This document shows positions 61,216-64,000 of a stretch of 64,000 nucleotides of DNA, one piece after another. The position numbers and the translations under genes are program-made. The stretch covers positions 3,348,001 to 3,412,000 of the forward strand of contig CP121314.1 of the NCBI GenBank assembly GCA_043557195.1, read 5' to 3'. The notes under the pieces are model-generated. The model was not told the origin of the DNA. It worked only from the letters and a program-made list of their open reading frames with translations, and did no database searches. The stretch's first letter is position 1. Each line of letters starts with the position of its first letter. The stretch comes from Jejuia sp043557195 (lineage in GTDB: Bacteria; Bacteroidota; Bacteroidia; Flavobacteriales; Flavobacteriaceae).

Positions 61216-62091
61216 TTATGTTGCTAAATTGAGATTTCTGTACTGATTAGGAGGGTAGTTAAACTTTTGTTTAAAACTACTATTAAAATGAGATGTGTTT
61301 TTAAAACCACTTTCGTAACACACTTCATTGATATTTAATTCTGAATTTTGTAATAAAGTTTTCGCATAATCTAAGCGCATATTAGTTAACCATTTACCAG
61401 GTGTTTCATTAAAGTGTGCTTTAAAATCTCTTTTAAAGGTAGATAGACTTCTTCCACAAAGACGCGCGTATTCTTCCAATTGCAAATCATAATGAAAGTT
61501 TTTCATCATTATATCCTGTATGTTAGTTTTTTCAACTTGTCTTAGCGTATTAAAGAAGCTAACTAAGTTTTGATTTGCAGGATCGAGTGCGACGTTAAAG
61601 AGTAGTTCGTTAAATTTTATTTCAACTAATTCTCGTGGAATTTCACCACCCATATCAAAATAGTTAAAAACGGATAGAAAGAGAGAATTTAATGAATTAG
61701 TAACGTGTATAGGAAATATTTGATCGTAGTGTTTTTTTGGGCTTGTAGATTTTATAACTGAGGTATTGTTAGTTATAAAACGTCTTATAAAATCTTCAGT
61801 TATGAAAAAGAGAATTGTGCAATAGTCCTCTTCAAAATACTGTTTTGTGTTGTATATACCTTTTCTAATAAAAAGGGCATCTCCAGAATGCAATGGATAA
61901 GTTCTATTAACGGAAGTCCAATCTTTTTTACCACTAATAACATACGTCATAAACGGTGTGTCCGTCCATAATTTGAATTTTTCTACTTCAATAGGACATT
62001 TATACTCCACAAATAAATAGTCGTCACCAATTAATTTATTGTTTTTTGGATCGTTTTTAAAATATTTGAAAACATCAAGGGTCATACACAA
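61216..62091 (-). CDS. AraC family transcriptional regulator
   Basis: A 291-residue regulator. The N-terminal cupin-like half (WTDTPFMTYVISGKKDWTSVNRTYPLHSGDALFIRKGIYNTKQ) may bind a small ligand. The C-terminal two-HTH domain (about 190-290) shows LQLEEYARLCGRSLSTFKRDFKAHFNETPGKWL and LNINEVCYESGFKNTSHFNSSFKQKFNYPPNQYR, as in AraC/XylS. It lies upstream of and co-directional with mddA, with a matched direct-repeat operator between them, so it probably activates mddA and perhaps itself. Confidence 0.93.
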   Translation of the reverse strand: MCMTLDVFKYFKNDPKNNKLIGDDYLFVEYKCPIEVEKFKLWTDTPFMTYVISGKKDWTSVNRTYPLHSGDALFIRKGIYNTKQYFEEDYCTILFFITEDFIRRFITNNTSVIKSTSPKKHYDQIFPIHVTNSLNSLFLSVFNYFDMGGEIPRELVEIKFNELLFNVALDPANQNLVSFFNTLRQVEKTNIQDIMMKNFHYDLQLEEYARLCGRSLSTFKRDFKAHFNETPGKWLTNMRLDYAKTLLQNSELNINEVCYESGFKNTSHFNSSFKQKFNYPPNQYRNLNLAT

Positions 62092-62115
62092 ATTTACTAA
62101 ATAAATAGTTTAGCG

Positions 62116-63123
62116 TTATCCTCCAATAGTTATCATACTTCTATTATTGTTGTGAAGTTTAGGTTCCTGAAGTTTTTTCAAAGTGTCCATCCCACCACGA
62201 ATTTTAAATTTTGCTTGTACTGCTTTTTCAATTATAGGTTCAATAGGTTTTCCTGAGCGGAGTGTGGTTAATAAGTCTGATTCAGTCGAAGAAAACAAAC
62301 AGTTTTTTAATTGGCCGTTAGCAGTTAAACGTAGTCTGTTGCAGGAATCACAAAACGGATTTGTAACCGAACTAATAATAGCAAAAGAACCTTTATAACC
62401 TTTTATCTTGTAATTTTTAGAGGTGTCATTCGGAGCATCTTGTAGACGTTCTATTTCTCCTTCTGAAAAGGTTTCGTTTACATATTTCATGACTTCTGCA
62501 TAAGACACCATTTTACTCATATCCCATTTATTACCATCAAAAGGCATGAATTCAATAAAGCGAACTGAAATTGGTAAGTCTCGAGTAAAGTTTATAAAAT
62601 CTATGATTTCATTATCATTAAAGCCTTTTATTAAAACGGCATTCACTTTAACCGTAAACCCTTCTTTAACAAGTAATAAAATGTTATCATAAACTTTTTG
62701 AAATTCATGACGGCGCGTAATGTGTTTAAATTTTGAAGCATCCAATGAATCTAAACTCACATTTATTTTATTGACGCCGTTTGCTTTTAAAATATCGATA
62801 AACTTATCAATAATAACAGCGTTTGAAGTGATAGATAATTCCACAGGAAGCGTAGCGAGCTTCTCTAAAATTACGGGGATATCTTTTCTAATTAAAGGCT
62901 CTCCACCCGTTAACCTGATTTTGGTAACTCCATGATCTACAAAAGTTTTAGCGATTTCATAAATTTCCTCATAAGTCATTAAATGACTTTTAGGGGACAA
63001 CTTTACGCCTTCTTCAGGCATGCAATATGTGCAACGTAAATTACAGCGCTCTATCAAGGAAATCCTTAAATAGGCGTGATCTCTACCATGAGAATCTTGT
63101 AATATGTTTTGTTGTTTATTCAT
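62116..63123 (-). CDS. moaA: GTP 3',8-cyclase (molybdenum cofactor biosynthesis)
   Basis: A radical SAM enzyme that starts molybdopterin synthesis by cyclising GTP. It has 335 residues. The radical SAM cluster cysteines are C27, C31 and C34 (CNLRCTYC); the C-terminal [4Fe-4S] ligands lie in CDSCNRLRLT and LKNCL. It ends in the conserved double glycine (TIGG). It overlaps moaCB by one base and supplies the cofactor for the nitrate reductase, hydroxylase and FdhF-like enzymes in this window. Confidence 0.96.
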   Translation of the reverse strand: MNKQQNILQDSHGRDHAYLRISLIERCNLRCTYCMPEEGVKLSPKSHLMTYEEIYEIAKTFVDHGVTKIRLTGGEPLIRKDIPVILEKLATLPVELSITSNAVIIDKFIDILKANGVNKINVSLDSLDASKFKHITRRHEFQKVYDNILLLVKEGFTVKVNAVLIKGFNDNEIIDFINFTRDLPISVRFIEFMPFDGNKWDMSKMVSYAEVMKYVNETFSEGEIERLQDAPNDTSKNYKIKGYKGSFAIISSVTNPFCDSCNRLRLTANGQLKNCLFSSTESDLLTTLRSGKPIEPIIEKAVQAKFKIRGGMDTLKKLQEPKLHNNNRSMITIGG

Positions 63124-64000
63124 TAATCGTGTCTAGCACCTTTTAAAATTCTAAAACTGTGTAATGCTGCTGGAAATATAGCGTCCATAGATTCCTTTGC
63201 GCCATTCGTTGAACCTGGTAAGGCTAAAACTAAAGTGTTTTCAATAGTACCAGCAATACTTCTTGAAAGCATCGCAAAAGGCATACGTTCTTGTCCGTAG
63301 CTTCTAATGGCTTCCTCAATGCCTGGTATGCGTCTGTCTAAAATGGGAAGAAGCGCTTCTGGAGTAACATCTCTTACTGATAATCCTGTGCCACCAGTAA
63401 AAATGACCATATCAATACCTTGTTGCTGGTAAGTTCTTGCTTTTTGCTGAATATCTTCAACTTCATCAGGAATTATAACATATTCAGAGATTTTTACATT
63501 ACAACTTTCAAGTTTGCTAATTATAGCTTTTCCAGCTTTGTCTTCTTTATGACCAGCAGAAATAGTATCGCTACACACTACAACAGCAGCTGTTAAGTCT
63601 TTTCTGAAGGTATCATTGAAATCAGATTTTCCACCTTTCTTATTCAAAAGTTTAATGGCGTGTATTTCTATGCCTTTATCAATAGGTTTGAGCATATCAT
63701 ACATATTTAAAGCTACAACACTAGCACCATGCATCGCTTCAACTTCAACCCCTGTTTTGTAAATGGTTTTTACTGTAAATAAAACCGTAATTTCTAAACC
63801 ATCAACTTTATATTCAATCCCTGTAAATTCAATAGGTAAAGGGTGGCAATCTGGCAAAATATCTGGCGTGCGTTTTACACCTAATAACCCTGCCGCTTTA
63901 CTCATAGCGAATACATTGCCTTTAGGGACGGTATCGTTTTCAATGGCAGTAATCGTTTCTTGTTTACTGACCTTTACGACTGCTTGGGCTACTGCTGTTC
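63123..64000 (-). CDS. moaCB: Bifunctional molybdenum cofactor protein MoaC-MoaB (5' end outside the window)
   Basis: MoaC, with MoaA, turns GTP into cyclic pyranopterin monophosphate; MoaB-like proteins adenylate molybdopterin. The frame stays open to the window end, beyond the first ATG at 63905, with MoaC sequence (VPKGNVFA), so the gene is cut. MoaC's DCHPLPIEF, GVEVEAMHGASVVALNMYDMLK catalytic block is present (His, Glu, Asp, Lys). The MoaB half shows VVVCSDTISAGHKEDKAG, IFTGGTGLSVRDVTPEALLP and ALPGSTNGAKESM. MoaC-MoaB fusions are known in Bacteroidota. Confidence 0.95.
   Translation of the reverse strand, partial: TAVAQAVVKVSKQETITAIENDTVPKGNVFAMSKAAGLLGVKRTPDILPDCHPLPIEFTGIEYKVDGLEITVLFTVKTIYKTGVEVEAMHGASVVALNMYDMLKPIDKGIEIHAIKLLNKKGGKSDFNDTFRKDLTAAVVVCSDTISAGHKEDKAGKAIISKLESCNVKISEYVIIPDEVEDIQQKARTYQQQGIDMVIFTGGTGLSVRDVTPEALLPILDRRIPGIEEAIRSYGQERMPFAMLSRSIAGTIENTLVLALPGSTNGAKESMDAIFPAALHSFRILKGARHD

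Noticed and set aside
1..64000. tRNA, rRNA, CRISPR arrays, insertion sequences, prophage
   Set aside because: I saw no tRNA-like cloverleaf with a TTCGA-type arm, no regularly spaced repeats, and no transposase, integrase or phage genes.

Overview
The window is AT-rich DNA of a marine-type member of the Flavobacteriaceae (Bacteroidota). Supporting signs are TAnnTTTG promoter boxes instead of -35/-10 plus Shine-Dalgarno signals, a TonB receptor paired with a DUF4249 lipoprotein, DUF3857 and LytTR families, the DEDDh exonuclease/GIY-YIG fusion typical of the group, and frequent TTG/GTG starts. The genes look chromosomal. There is no rRNA, tRNA, CRISPR array, phage or insertion sequence. The left edge cuts parC and the right edge cuts moaCB.

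Region 1 (1-17.8 kb) is core housekeeping: parC, a membrane EEP hydrolase, then a long minus-strand run (argE, miaA, a potassium channel, a DUF3857 protein, exonuclease/GIY-YIG, the YggS PLP protein, hydroxyacyl-CoA dehydrogenase, a Gfo/Idh/MocA oxidoreductase). It continues with pcm, a DUF2007-like protein, a TPMT-like methyltransferase, a PNPOx-like protein, smpB and an S41 peptidase. Two genes here, miaA and the exonuclease, have no ATG/GTG/TTG that would include their catalytic N-termini. They appear to start at ATA and ATT.

Region 2 (18-38.8 kb) holds lpdA, a TonB receptor with a DUF4249 partner, an ECF sigma factor with a 58-residue protein and an MscS channel, a LytTR two-component pair beside a lone ExbB-like protein, a DEAD-box helicase, an epimerase, pabB, a divergent sigma-4-like protein, then tilS-ade-yheT and an SLC13 transporter.

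Region 3 (39-64 kb) is dominated by molybdenum enzymes and nitrate assimilation. It opens with a two-subunit Tat-exported molybdenum hydroxylase with its XdhC and MocA maturation factors. An FdhF/YdeP-type oxidoreductase follows, then nirB, nirD, DUF4202, a NarX-like sensor kinase, RidA and a LuxR-type regulator. Next come a nitrate reductase fused to an FAD/NAD reductase and BFD iron-sulfur module, and a rubredoxin-tailed partner. Downstream on the minus strand are a probable methanethiol S-methyltransferase (mddA) under an AraC regulator, then moaA and moaCB, which make the molybdopterin these enzymes need. No nitrate transporter or siroheme-synthesis gene lies in the window.

Non-coding structure of note: four copies of a roughly 100-bp dispersed intergenic repeat; CTCGA-type palindromes at two sites; a shared 7-2-7 inverted repeat at the nirB, nitrate-reductase and response-regulator promoters; an 8-2-8 palindrome before nirD; and a perfect 16-bp direct repeat with 21-bp period overlapping the expected -33 region of mddA, a textbook AraC-type operator layout.
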